Both the position numbers and the translations under genes were made by a program. Positions 1 to 8,667 of a stretch of DNA of 33,045 bases are shown here, piece after piece. Source of the DNA: Spirochaetota bacterium. GTDB taxonomy: Bacteria; Spirochaetota; Spirochaetia; DSM-27196; PWMO01. The stretch lies in assembly GCA_009908925.1 (NCBI GenBank), contig JAAAOH010000015.1:1-33045 (forward strand), written 5' to 3'. Positions within the stretch are counted from its first letter, which is position 1. Each line of letters opens with the position of its first letter. The notes beneath the pieces were generated by a model. It had not been told where the DNA came from. It did not search any database and saw nothing but the letters and a program-made list of their open reading frames with translations.

Positions 1-600
1 GGCAGCCGGGGCAGACCGAGCGCGCTTCGCTCAGCAATCGCGGGGGACCGACGCCTGCTTGCCCTCACCGTCGTGAACACCGTGATGTACGGCCTCTCGG
101 CACCTCTCGTTGTGACGATTCCGTTCATGATGCGGCAGTCCACCGATTCAGGTGATGTCCTCACGGGCTTCGTGTTTGCCGCGATGGTCGTGGGTGGCCT
201 CGCCGGCTTTGCGGCCGCCTCCGTCGCGGCCCGCCGGTGGGGCCGGGAGGGCGGGATGATCCGCGTTGCGCTTGTGGTGGGGGCTGCGGCGCTCGCCCTC
301 GTTTCCGTCGCTCCAGGGCCGGTGACACTATTTGCGGCGGCCCCTCTGTTCGGTGCCACCGCCGCCGTCGTCCACGTCGGGGTCATCACCCTGGTGCAGC
401 GTATCGCACCGATCGAGAGTCGCGGCCGAGTGTTTGCCGCAATCGAGGCCTACGGCGCCGCAGCGGCACCGGTGGGATACGTCGTGGGGGGATTACTCGG
501 GTCGATGCTACTCGGACGGCTGCAGATCGTCTACGGAACACTTGCGGTGGTCGTCGCGCTGGTGTTCTTCGCGACCTTCAGGGCCCTGCGGCGGACCTGA
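1..600 (+). CDS. MFS transporter, C-terminal part (5' truncated by window edge)
   Basis: Frame 1 is open from base 1 to the TGA at 598-600. Strongly hydrophobic helices with Gly/Ala-rich segments (VFAAMVVGGLAGFAAASVAARRWGREGG) typical of MFS C-terminal halves. Confidence 0.75.
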   Translation, partial: GSRGRPSALRSAIAGDRRLLALTVVNTVMYGLSAPLVVTIPFMMRQSTDSGDVLTGFVFAAMVVGGLAGFAAASVAARRWGREGGMIRVALVVGAAALALVSVAPGPVTLFAAAPLFGATAAVVHVGVITLVQRIAPIESRGRVFAAIEAYGAAAAPVGYVVGGLLGSMLLGRLQIVYGTLAVVVALVFFATFRALRRT

Positions 601-2410
601 TGGAGTCCGCATCTCCACGCAGAGCTTCGAGCAACATAGGCTGCAGCTCATCCATGCCGGCGTGCGGCAGGGGCTGCGAGGGTTCGAAGCCGTTCTCGAA
701 ATCGAAGGCACGGAAACGACGGACGAGCTCCTCGTTACGGGAGATCACGTGAACTGGAACCGAGAAGGTGGAGCTCTGCTCCGCGATGGGAATCCGGGGC
801 TGGTGGTCACCGATGATGACGGCAAGAGAGTCGTCCTCGACGAAGGTGATGAGGAAATCCACCACGGTCTCGAGGCTGTACTCGATGGAGGCGGTATATC
901 CCTCCGGATATTCGCCGCCGCGGAGCCAGTCGTTCGCGAAGACCCGCCGGGGCAAATCATTGTAGATGCTCCCGTCGCCGATCTCACTCCAGTCCTCGAT
1001 GAACGGCGGAAGGACGTTGAAGGGCACGTGGCTCGAGACCATCACGTATACGCCGAAAAAGGGGTCCGCGCGTTCCGGGGCCGCAGTGCCGACCCGCTCG
1101 CCGGCGCCCCTCTCCACATCGCCTGCTTCCACCTGGGAAGGCAGCATCTCCGCTTCGCGCGCCGTTTCTTCGCGGCGCAGTCGCACCTGATTCAGCAGAA
1201 ACTGATCTGTTATGCCTCCGCCGAAAGAGTAGCGTTTCCCCCTGTAGTCGAACTGCCCCTGTAAGTAGACCTCGTCATAGGGAAAGAAGTCGAGAAACCC
1301 CTCCTCGAGATAGGTCATCCCCGGAGCGGCGAGAACGGTATGGTAGCCGGCCTCATCCATGATACGCACCAGCGTGCGGCTGTCGGTATCCCACATCGAG
1401 TCGTAGGCCTGCTGGTCTCCGATCCAGCGCCCGGAGAGAATCGTCGCGTCGGCAAGCCAGGAGCGCCCGCCGAAGGCCGGCGACTTCATAAAGCTCGAGT
1501 AAGTCGCGAATCCGGCGTCGTCGAGTGCCGCTCCGAGCCTGTCGTAAACCGGCGCAATGAGCTCGTAGTGGTCGGAACGGGTAAAGAGAGTGTGGCCGTA
1601 GGACTCGATAATGAAAAGGCGCACGTCCTCGTCTTGCAGCGCCGGGAAGGCGTAGGCAGGCCCCGAGACGGGGCCCTCCGTCTCGGAGCCCTCCGTCTCG
1701 GAGCCCTCCGTCTCGGAGCCCCTTTCGCTTCGAGGGCCCGCGTCGCCGTCGGCCCCTCCGACCTCGGCCGCCCCGGCCTGCGGCCCGGCCGCCAGTTGCG
1801 AGACGAGCATCACCGCAGCGGGGCGGCCGGGAAGCGTCAACGCCGATGCCGCCGCACCGCCGATAAGCAACACTACCAACAGTAGTACGAACGCGCGACG
1901 ATTTGGCTGCACTCCGATCGCGATTCGCCCGAGCCAGCCGAATAAAAGGGCGAACACCCCCGCGAGACCGCCGAGGAGGAGCCCCACCGCCCCAACTACG
2001 AGCAGAGGCTGTGACAGAGCCGGGACGCCCGTGACCATGCGCAAGAAATCGGGCAAAAACCGAACGTTCCGCCACATCGAGAAATGCTCGCGATAGATCG
2101 CCTGGAAAAAGGCCTCCCCCACGGCAAATGCAAAGACAACAGCCGCGACGAGCCCTACGAGAAGTGATACCTGCCAGTGCCAGCGGCCGAAGAGGGCGGT
2201 CCACAGGAAGATGAGCGCTGCAAGGGCGAACACCTCAGGAACGGGAATGAGGATCATGCCGAGGTTGCGAGTCGGCAGCCAGGCGTATACACCGAGAAGC
2301 ACGTTGACTCCGAGACAAAGCCCTACGAAGAGCACACCGAGAAGCACGGTGCGCAGGCGGCGTCGGGATGCGAAAGATGTTTCGGGCCGGCGCGGATCCT
2401 CGGTGTTCAT
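578..2410 (-). CDS. LTA synthase/sulfatase-like membrane protein (alkaline-phosphatase superfamily)
   Basis: 610 aa; several N-terminal TM helices, then an extracytoplasmic sulfatase-like domain (LFIIESYGHT, FGGRSWLADATILSG, VIIGDHQPRIP). ATG at 2410. Confidence 0.8.
   Translation of the reverse strand: MNTEDPRRPETSFASRRRLRTVLLGVLFVGLCLGVNVLLGVYAWLPTRNLGMILIPVPEVFALAALIFLWTALFGRWHWQVSLLVGLVAAVVFAFAVGEAFFQAIYREHFSMWRNVRFLPDFLRMVTGVPALSQPLLVVGAVGLLLGGLAGVFALLFGWLGRIAIGVQPNRRAFVLLLVVLLIGGAAASALTLPGRPAAVMLVSQLAAGPQAGAAEVGGADGDAGPRSERGSETEGSETEGSETEGPVSGPAYAFPALQDEDVRLFIIESYGHTLFTRSDHYELIAPVYDRLGAALDDAGFATYSSFMKSPAFGGRSWLADATILSGRWIGDQQAYDSMWDTDSRTLVRIMDEAGYHTVLAAPGMTYLEEGFLDFFPYDEVYLQGQFDYRGKRYSFGGGITDQFLLNQVRLRREETAREAEMLPSQVEAGDVERGAGERVGTAAPERADPFFGVYVMVSSHVPFNVLPPFIEDWSEIGDGSIYNDLPRRVFANDWLRGGEYPEGYTASIEYSLETVVDFLITFVEDDSLAVIIGDHQPRIPIAEQSSTFSVPVHVISRNEELVRRFRAFDFENGFEPSQPLPHAGMDELQPMLLEALRGDADSIRSAAGP
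1670..1721. repeat. In-frame 15-bp tandem repeat (GGAGCCCTCCGTCTC, about 3 units plus a partial unit)
   Basis: Units at 1670-1684 (one mismatch), 1685-1699 and 1700-1714, then partial GGAGCCC. Encodes the (GSETE)n stretch SETEGSETEGSETEG on the minus strand. Confidence 0.9.
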
Positions 2411-2452
2411 ATGGAGGGGAATATAATCACAAATAACTGACGCTGAGAATGC

Positions 2453-3949
2453 CTAATTGGAGTTCGCGCGCCGGGACTTCCACCACGACGTGATGAGCTT
2501 GCGAAGGGGGTCGCCGAGGAAAAGCGCAGCGAGGATCACCACCAACGCGGCCGACACGGGTCTGGTGAGAAACGGGAGAAGGCTCCCGTCGGTCTTGATT
2601 AGACCCACCCGCAGGTTTTCCTCGATCATCGGCCCGAGTATGAGACCGAGAATGACGGGAGGAAGCGGCATATCCGCCTTCTCCATTGCGTAGCCGATGA
2701 CGCCGAATATCAGCACCAGCCCCACATCGAACAAGCTGTTACGAAGAGCGTACGAGCCGATTATCGAGAAAATCAGGATGCCGGCAAGGACTATATTCTT
2801 CGGAAAGCGGAACACACGCGTGTACACGCGGATCGCCAGAGCGCCTATAACAAGCAGAAAGAACTGCGAGACCATCCCGATAGTGAAGATCTGGTTGATG
2901 AGAAACCGCTCGTTTTCGAACACCAGCGGCCCCGGGGTCAGGCCGTACATCATCATGGCGCCGAGCACTATGGCAGTGATCGTATCGCCCGGTATTCCGA
3001 ACACGAGGGCGGGGACCCAGGTCCCCCCAAGAGACGCGTTATTCGCGCTCGTCGGCGCGATGACACCCTCCTCGTAACCGGTGCCGAACTTTTCGGGATT
3101 CTTAGAGGTACGCTTGGCGACTCCATAGGATATCCACGCGGCGATGTCGGCACCTGCGCCGGGAAGCGCGCCGCTCACAGTCCCAAGCACCGAGGACTGC
3201 GCAATGAGCCGCTTATTGCGTAGCAGGATTCTACCGACCGAGCGAAACGATACCCGGATCCCCTCCTTAATAGAAGGCGCGGAGAGACCGCCGGGGGATG
3301 TCACGATCCGGAATACCTCCGATACGCCGAAAAGGCCTATCATGACCGGGATAAACCCGATACCTCCCATGAGATCAGAGTTTCCGAAGGCAAACCGAGG
3401 GTAGCCGGTGGTTATATCCGTGCCCACGGTTGAAAGCAACACGCCGAACACCGTGGCGATCAGGCCGGCTGAGCGAGAGCCCTTCGTAATAATCGCGGCC
3501 ATGGACAGCCCCAGGGTGCCAAGCCAGAAATACTCGAAGTGGCTGAACTGCAGCGCGAACTGCGCGAGCATCGGGGAGACGAGAATGAGTATGAGAATCC
3601 CGATGATTCCACCGATAGACGAGCAGGAGAGGTCGAGCGCGATTGCCGTCGGACCGTCACCGCGCTTGTTCATTTCATAGCCGTCGAGAATCGCGGCGCC
3701 GGAGGCAGGCGTGCCGGGAATACGCAGAAACGTCGCGGGTATATCACCGGCGAATATCGCCGTGAAGCTCACTCCGAGGATCATTGCAAGCCCCGAAACG
3801 GCCTCCATATGAAAGGTTAGCGGTACCACCAACGCTACGGCCATGGTAGCGGTGAGGCCGGGGATGCCGCCGACGAAAATACCGAGGACCATCGCCAGAA
3901 GCCACGGGATGAGAACATCGAAGGCGAAAACGCTGAATATAGCTTCCAT
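2453..3949 (-). CDS. tctA: Tripartite tricarboxylate transporter large permease (TctA family)
   Basis: 498 aa; GIFVGGIPGLTATMAVALVVPLTF, SGALPGAGADIAAWISYG and TSANNASLGGTWVPALVFGIPGD motifs typical of TctA. Confidence 0.95.
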   Translation of the reverse strand: MEAIFSVFAFDVLIPWLLAMVLGIFVGGIPGLTATMAVALVVPLTFHMEAVSGLAMILGVSFTAIFAGDIPATFLRIPGTPASGAAILDGYEMNKRGDGPTAIALDLSCSSIGGIIGILILILVSPMLAQFALQFSHFEYFWLGTLGLSMAAIITKGSRSAGLIATVFGVLLSTVGTDITTGYPRFAFGNSDLMGGIGFIPVMIGLFGVSEVFRIVTSPGGLSAPSIKEGIRVSFRSVGRILLRNKRLIAQSSVLGTVSGALPGAGADIAAWISYGVAKRTSKNPEKFGTGYEEGVIAPTSANNASLGGTWVPALVFGIPGDTITAIVLGAMMMYGLTPGPLVFENERFLINQIFTIGMVSQFFLLVIGALAIRVYTRVFRFPKNIVLAGILIFSIIGSYALRNSLFDVGLVLIFGVIGYAMEKADMPLPPVILGLILGPMIEENLRVGLIKTDGSLLPFLTRPVSAALVVILAALFLGDPLRKLITSWWKSRRANSN

Positions 3950-3967
3950 GGTTATCCTTGCCCCACG

Positions 3968-4456
3968 TTAAAGTCCGATGACCGAGAGAACTCCTCCCGG
4001 CAAAGAAATCGTGAAAAGCCGCCCGAACAGCAGATAAATCACAACGACGAACACCAAACCGGCAAAAAGGTTCTTGAGAACCGGAACACCGAGTCTGTGC
4101 ATGACGACAAATACGACAATGAGTGCCGTCAGAACAAAGCCAAGGGGCTTGAACATCAAAACAAAGAACACAACCAGAGCGATGATGAGAACCATATTCA
4201 CCGCGTACCAGCTTGTTGCGATGTTCTTTATTCGCTCTGCGGTGATCGGACGCTCTCCGTCTCGCACAGCTTTCACCGTGCCGATGGTTATCTCCCACAG
4301 GCCGGCCGCTCCGAGTATAAGCGCGAGGATACGCGGGAAGAAGGCCGGACCGACGAGATGAACGTCGCCGCGACCGGTCGGCAAATCGGAGGTCAGGGCA
4401 TATGTAGCGATGCCTATCACAAGGGCCAAGACCCCGATAACGTGGTGTTTGTTCAT
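3968..4456 (-). CDS. tctB: Tripartite tricarboxylate transporter small permease (TctB family)
   Basis: 162 aa with four predicted TM segments, between tctC and tctA; GPAFFPRILALILGAAGL near the N-terminus. Confidence 0.88.
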   Translation of the reverse strand: MNKHHVIGVLALVIGIATYALTSDLPTGRGDVHLVGPAFFPRILALILGAAGLWEITIGTVKAVRDGERPITAERIKNIATSWYAVNMVLIIALVVFFVLMFKPLGFVLTALIVVFVVMHRLGVPVLKNLFAGLVFVVVIYLLFGRLFTISLPGGVLSVIGL

Positions 4457-4517
4457 GTGTAGACCACCTTATGGAGGTTCATGTAGCACATAACGCAGCC
4501 GGGAGTCGAGCCGCAGT

Positions 4518-4560
4518 CAAGAAAGGCCGGAGTGCGCGGCCGCGCGCCGACACTCCAGCC
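4518..4560 (-). terminator. Hairpin plus U-tract between tctC and tctB (candidate attenuator)
   Basis: Arms GGCCGGAGTG (4525-4534) and CACTCCAGCC (4551-4560), 10 bp with one G-U; on the minus strand followed by TTTCTTG. Confidence 0.6.
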
Positions 4561-4585
4561 CCATGTTTGCGAGTTTGGTCGAGGG

Positions 4586-5575
4586 TTACTCGCCGTATCC
4601 GGCAACCTCGATGATCTCTTCAAGCTCCCGGTAGGTGGTCATCATGAAGTCCATGAACTCTTCACCTTCTCGGATCTTGATGCCGAACTGGTTGTTTGCC
4701 ATGAACTCTTCGAACTCCTCCGACTGCACTACCTGCATGAGCGCATCTTGCAGGACCTGGACGCGCTCCTCGGGCGTCCCCTCCGGAACGGTGAAGCCGC
4801 GCCACGTGCCGTAGACCCAGTCGACTCCCTGCTCCTTCAGCGTGGGTACATCTTCGTAGAGAGGCACCCGATCTTCGGCCATGATGCCGAGGGCCTTCAG
4901 GTCGCCGGACTCTATCTGGGCAGCCGCCTCCGGATAGCTGGAGGTAAGGACGTCAACCTCGCCACCGAGCATCTCCGTGATCGCCGGAGCTGCGCCCTTG
5001 GTGGGGATGTACTTGACCTTGTTCGGGTCGATACCGACCGAGTTCAGCATACCGACGCGTGCAAGGTCCCACACCGATGCGGTTCCGCTGCCGGCGAATG
5101 TGTAGGTCCCAGCCGGTTCCTGGCGGATATCTTCGAGCAGGTCATCTACCGTATCCCACTCGGCGTCAGCCCGAACTATGACGGCTGCAGGATCCTGATT
5201 GAACTGCATGAGAGCCGTGTAGTCATCGGGTGTGACATCGGAATAGCCGAGATACTCCAGCGCCGCGACCTCAAAGGTCACATTGCCGATGGTGTAGCCG
5301 TTCGGGTCGGCGTTGGCCGCCGCGCTGTGGCCGACCGCACCGTTACCTCCGGTCTGGTTCGAGACATTCACCGGTGTGCCGAGAACATCGGACAGCTGCT
5401 CGGCAATGAACCGTGCAGTGCGATCCGTCCCGCCCCCGGCTGCCCAGGGACAGATAAGCGTTATCGGTCTGCTCGGGAACTCTTCTTCCTGTCCGGATGC
5501 GAAAGCCGTCGCCGGTATCAGGAACAGTACCAGCAGAGCGAGTGCCAAAACCACGTTCAGTTTTCGTGTCTGCAT
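4586..5575 (-). CDS. tctC: Tripartite tricarboxylate transporter substrate-binding protein (TctC/Bug family)
   Basis: 329 aa; signal peptide, then FPSRPITLICPWAAGGGTDRTARFIAEQL and FAGSGTASVWDLARVGMLNSVGID. RBS AGGAGGAG upstream of the ATG. Confidence 0.95.
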   Translation of the reverse strand: MQTRKLNVVLALALLVLFLIPATAFASGQEEEFPSRPITLICPWAAGGGTDRTARFIAEQLSDVLGTPVNVSNQTGGNGAVGHSAAANADPNGYTIGNVTFEVAALEYLGYSDVTPDDYTALMQFNQDPAAVIVRADAEWDTVDDLLEDIRQEPAGTYTFAGSGTASVWDLARVGMLNSVGIDPNKVKYIPTKGAAPAITEMLGGEVDVLTSSYPEAAAQIESGDLKALGIMAEDRVPLYEDVPTLKEQGVDWVYGTWRGFTVPEGTPEERVQVLQDALMQVVQSEEFEEFMANNQFGIKIREGEEFMDFMMTTYRELEEIIEVAGYGE

Positions 5576-5635
5576 AACAAAACTCCTCCTCTTTTGGATT
5601 TAACTGGGGCCGATCACGTGTCGACCCCATAATCC

Positions 5636-5664
5636 ACGATAGCAGCGCTGGGGAACCCTGTCAA
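5636..5664 (-). promoter_or_regulatory. Sigma70-type promoter for tctCBA
   Basis: Minus strand TTGACA (5659-5664), 17-bp spacer, TATCGT (5636-5641). Confidence 0.65.
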
Positions 5665-5669
5665 CTTTT

Positions 5670-5686
5670 TTGAAACCCTGTTTCAA
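5670..5686. promoter_or_regulatory. IclR/KdgR-type operator candidate
   Basis: Perfect inverted repeat TTGAAAC-CCT-GTTTCAA in the tctC/iclR divergent region. Confidence 0.65.
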
Positions 5687-5732
5687 TAAATTCCCTTGCG
5701 TATTCTGGCTCTCATGCTACTATGGGCCCGCT

Positions 5733-6536
5733 ATGGCCGAAGAGAAACAGAATGAGTCGATTCAGTCGGGGTCACCCTCCGATCTCGGCTCCGCCAAAGC
5801 GGTCGGCAAGACCATCGGAATCCTCGAGTTTCTCGCCGAACGCGGCCAGGCGTCACTTGCCGAGATCTGCTCAGAAAATGGGCTAAACAAGAGCACGGGC
5901 CACCGGTTTCTCAACGCTCTCCGGCACCTCGGCTACGCCCGCCAGGTGGAGGACGGCTCTTACGCACCGACGATGAAGCTCGCTCAGCTGGGTATGCTCG
6001 TCACCGACAAGCTCGATCTGTTGACCGAGGCACGTCCGGTGGTGCAGGAGCTGGCAAACAAAACCCAAGAGACCATCCACCTGGCTACGATTGACGAAAC
6101 GCACCTGGTATATCTGGACAAGGTGGAGTCGACGCGGAACCTACGCGTCGCGATGATGAGCCGGATGGGAGCGAGCGCGCCGACCTACTGCACCGGCGTG
6201 GGCAAAGCCCTCCTCGCCTTCGTCGACGAAAAGACGCGCCACCACACGCTGGCCGCCGAGCACTTCGAACAGCACACACCGAGCACCATTACTGACCGTG
6301 CGGCACTCGAGAAAGAGCTCGCCCGCGTCCGTGCCGCGGGCGTCGCCCTCGACAACGAGGAACACGAAATCGGCGTGCGCTGTGTGGCCGCGCCCGTCCT
6401 CGACCCCGACGGCCGGGCGGTAGCCGCGATCAGCATATCGGCGCCGTCGGTGCGGCTCACCGATGACCGGATACACGGCTACGAACGCCTGTTGCTCGAA
6501 GCCACGCAGCAGCTCGCAGCACGGCTGTTCTACTGA
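5733..6536 (+). CDS. IclR-family (KdgR-like) transcriptional regulator
   Basis: N-terminal wHTH (AKAVGKTIGILEFLAERGQASLAEICSENGLNKSTGHRFLNAL) and C-terminal IclR effector domain (APTYCTGVGKALLAF). The ATG at 5733 is preferred; the listed TTG start at 5670 lies inside the operator palindrome. Confidence 0.92.
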   Translation: MAEEKQNESIQSGSPSDLGSAKAVGKTIGILEFLAERGQASLAEICSENGLNKSTGHRFLNALRHLGYARQVEDGSYAPTMKLAQLGMLVTDKLDLLTEARPVVQELANKTQETIHLATIDETHLVYLDKVESTRNLRVAMMSRMGASAPTYCTGVGKALLAFVDEKTRHHTLAAEHFEQHTPSTITDRAALEKELARVRAAGVALDNEEHEIGVRCVAAPVLDPDGRAVAAISISAPSVRLTDDRIHGYERLLLEATQQLAARLFY

Positions 6537-6576
6537 CCCGGCCCCGACCAGCTACCGCGCGCGCCGTTTCAGGAGC

Positions 6577-7674
6577 TCACCTGCGAACCCGCCCCGAGCC
6601 GACGCCGCCCATCAGCGAGAGAATCTCGTCCTTGGACACACGATTGAAGTCCCCGTGTATCGAGTGGCAGAGCGCGCTTGCGGCGACCGCGAAGTCCGCC
6701 ATCGACTCCAGGCTCCCGCTGAGCTCCGGATCGCGGACGGCATGGATCAGTGCCGCGGCAAATGAGTCCCCCGCACCCACGCGGTCGACGATGTTTCTGA
6801 TATCGTGGGGCGCGTAGGCCCCGCTCTCGTCGCGAGGGGCGAATACGAAACGGTCTTCCTCGGCGTCGAATACCATGGCGCCCCAGCGGTTGTAGGATGC
6901 GGAGACACTCTCGCGCAGCGTGATCGCGACTTTCGAGAGATTCGGGAAGCGCCTCGTAAGCTGAGAGGCGACGCTGCGGTATCCTTCGGTGTCCAGCTTT
7001 CCGCGCTCGACGTCGGTGCTTCCGCCTTCGATTCCGAAAACGTCGGAGGCATCGGCCTCGTTCGCGATGAGCACGTCCGCGAGGGCTACGATCTCCGACA
7101 TCGTCTCGCCCGCCAGTTGCTTCGGATCGCGGTCCGCCGACCAGCGCCACAACTTCGAACGGAAATTGAGGTCCACCGAAACGGGGATGCCCGCGTCCTT
7201 CGCGGCTTTCACAGAGTCAAGCGAAGCCGTCGCACCCTCGCGAGAGATCGCCGGCGTGATCCCGGTTATGTGAAACCAGGCCGCGTCACTGAAAATCTCG
7301 TCCCACCGGTAGCGGGTGGGGTCGCAGATGGCAACCGATGAGCCGGTTCTGTCGTACATCACATTGGAGCTTCTCTGGTTCGCCCCGTGCTCGATGAAAT
7401 AGAGGCCGAGGCGCCCCTCCTCGGAGGTGAGCACCGAACTGCAATCAATCCCCACCGCGCGGAGCTCCGCCCCGCAGGCATGGCCGAGCGGGTTGTCCGG
7501 AAGCGCGGTGACAAACTTCGCGTTCTCGCCGAGTGCGACGAGGCTCGCGGCCACATTCGCCTCCGCTCCGGCAAATGTTACCTCGAGACTTCCCGGCATC
7601 ACCTGTGAGATGCGCTTGTGCGGCGCAGCCTCGAACCGCGCCATGATCTCCCCAAACGTCACTATGGTCGACAT
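6577..7674 (-). CDS. kdgK: 2-keto-3-deoxygluconate kinase (PfkB family)
   Basis: PfkB motifs FAGAEANVAASLVALG and DRVGAGDSFAAALIHA; start at MSTIVTFGEIMARF (7674). Adjacent to KDPG aldolase. Confidence 0.88.
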   Translation of the reverse strand: MSTIVTFGEIMARFEAAPHKRISQVMPGSLEVTFAGAEANVAASLVALGENAKFVTALPDNPLGHACGAELRAVGIDCSSVLTSEEGRLGLYFIEHGANQRSSNVMYDRTGSSVAICDPTRYRWDEIFSDAAWFHITGITPAISREGATASLDSVKAAKDAGIPVSVDLNFRSKLWRWSADRDPKQLAGETMSEIVALADVLIANEADASDVFGIEGGSTDVERGKLDTEGYRSVASQLTRRFPNLSKVAITLRESVSASYNRWGAMVFDAEEDRFVFAPRDESGAYAPHDIRNIVDRVGAGDSFAAALIHAVRDPELSGSLESMADFAVAASALCHSIHGDFNRVSKDEILSLMGGVGSGRVRR

Positions 7675-7697
7675 GATCAGCTTCCCTCCTTGTCTCG

Positions 7698-8357
7698 CTA
7701 CTCGGTCTTCTCGGCGACGCCGTCCGCTATCCTGCGCGCCGCCTCGGCGTTCTTTGAGATGACGCTCCAGTCCTTCCGGGCAATCAGACCTCCCGACGCA
7801 AGCCACGAGCCGCCAACTGCGAGGACCTCCGATCGCGACAGGTACTCGCCGAGGTTCTCCTCGTTCACTCCGCCGAGCGGAATGTACTTAAGGCCGAGGA
7901 ACTTGTACGGCCCGTTCAGCGACTTGAGGTACTTCGCTCCGCCGAGATGCTCGGCCGGGAAAAGTTTGAGCAGCCGATGCCCGCTCTCCACCGCCGCCTC
8001 GAGCTCGGAGGCCGTGGCGATACCCGGAACGAACGGCAGTCCTACCTCCCGCGCCGTAGCCGCCACCCGCGGATTGTGCCCCGGTGCGAGGGCAAATGCG
8101 CCGCCACGACGTACCACCTCATGACATTGATCGGGACGAAGCACCGTGCCCACGCCGATGAGCATGTCCGGCACCTCATCGGCAATGCGACTGAGCGCCT
8201 CGAGCGAGGCATTGGTCCGCAGCGCGAGTTCGATCCCGCCGACCCCACCTTCGAGCAGGGCACGCGCGGTGGGCACCGCATCCTCGGCATTCTCTATGGT
8301 GAGAACCGCAAGAACGCGGTTCTCACCGATCCGTTTTTCGATTCCACCTGTTTGCAT
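7698..8357 (-). CDS. kdgA: 2-keto-3-deoxy-6-phosphogluconate aldolase (KDPG/KHG aldolase)
   Basis: EIELALRTN-like motif (GGIELALRTNASLEAL), IGVGTVL, FVPGIATASELEAA, LLKLFPAEHLGG, PLGGVNEEN. Start at MQTGGIEKRIG with RBS GGGAGGT. Confidence 0.92.
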   Translation of the reverse strand: MQTGGIEKRIGENRVLAVLTIENAEDAVPTARALLEGGVGGIELALRTNASLEALSRIADEVPDMLIGVGTVLRPDQCHEVVRRGGAFALAPGHNPRVAATAREVGLPFVPGIATASELEAAVESGHRLLKLFPAEHLGGAKYLKSLNGPYKFLGLKYIPLGGVNEENLGEYLSRSEVLAVGGSWLASGGLIARKDWSVISKNAEAARRIADGVAEKTE

Positions 8358-8451
8358 AACTGTCGATACCTCCCGGTCCCGGCGTGCCGGTTCCATCTCG
8401 CCGGCGCTGTGTCGGCGTGAGCAGGCCCGGCGGCCCGGCACGTCGAAAATA

Positions 8452-8468
8452 TTGAAACGCTATTTCAT
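8452..8468. promoter_or_regulatory. IclR/KdgR-type operator candidate upstream of kdgA-kdgK
   Basis: TTGAAACGCTATTTCAT; imperfect inverted repeat TGAAAC-GCT-ATTTCA matching the 5670-5686 site. Confidence 0.6.
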
Positions 8469-8496
8469 TTTGCGAGTGTTGTCGGATACGTGTCAA
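8467..8496 (-). promoter_or_regulatory. Candidate promoter of kdgA-kdgK
   Basis: Minus strand TTGACA (8491-8496), 18-bp spacer, CAAAAT (8467-8472); the operator lies just downstream, near the expected start site. Confidence 0.5.
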
Positions 8497-8667
8497 GGAT
8501 GAGGTATCGAGGAGCGTGTTGGTAAGACTCCTGTAAGTCGTTGGAGAACGGGAAGCTGTGCGCGATTCGAGCTGTTCGGCGATATTGGGCAGAACGTTTT
8601 GCGAATAAGAAACTGCGCCGGCGGGACTTGCGTCTGCCCCTACCAACACGCTGCTATATACTTCGAT

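Noticed and set aside
332-1264. 310-aa plus-strand ORF overlapping the MFS and LtaS-like genes
   Set aside because: Overlaps two confident genes in other frames; no domain-like sequence.
4532-5632. 366-aa plus-strand ORF opposite tctC
   Set aside because: Antisense shadow of a confident tctC gene; it also crosses the tctC promoter.
5670-5732. TTG start extending the IclR protein by 21 residues
   Set aside because: The extension runs through the operator palindrome and the putative iclR promoter; ATG 5733 gives a normal IclR N-terminus.
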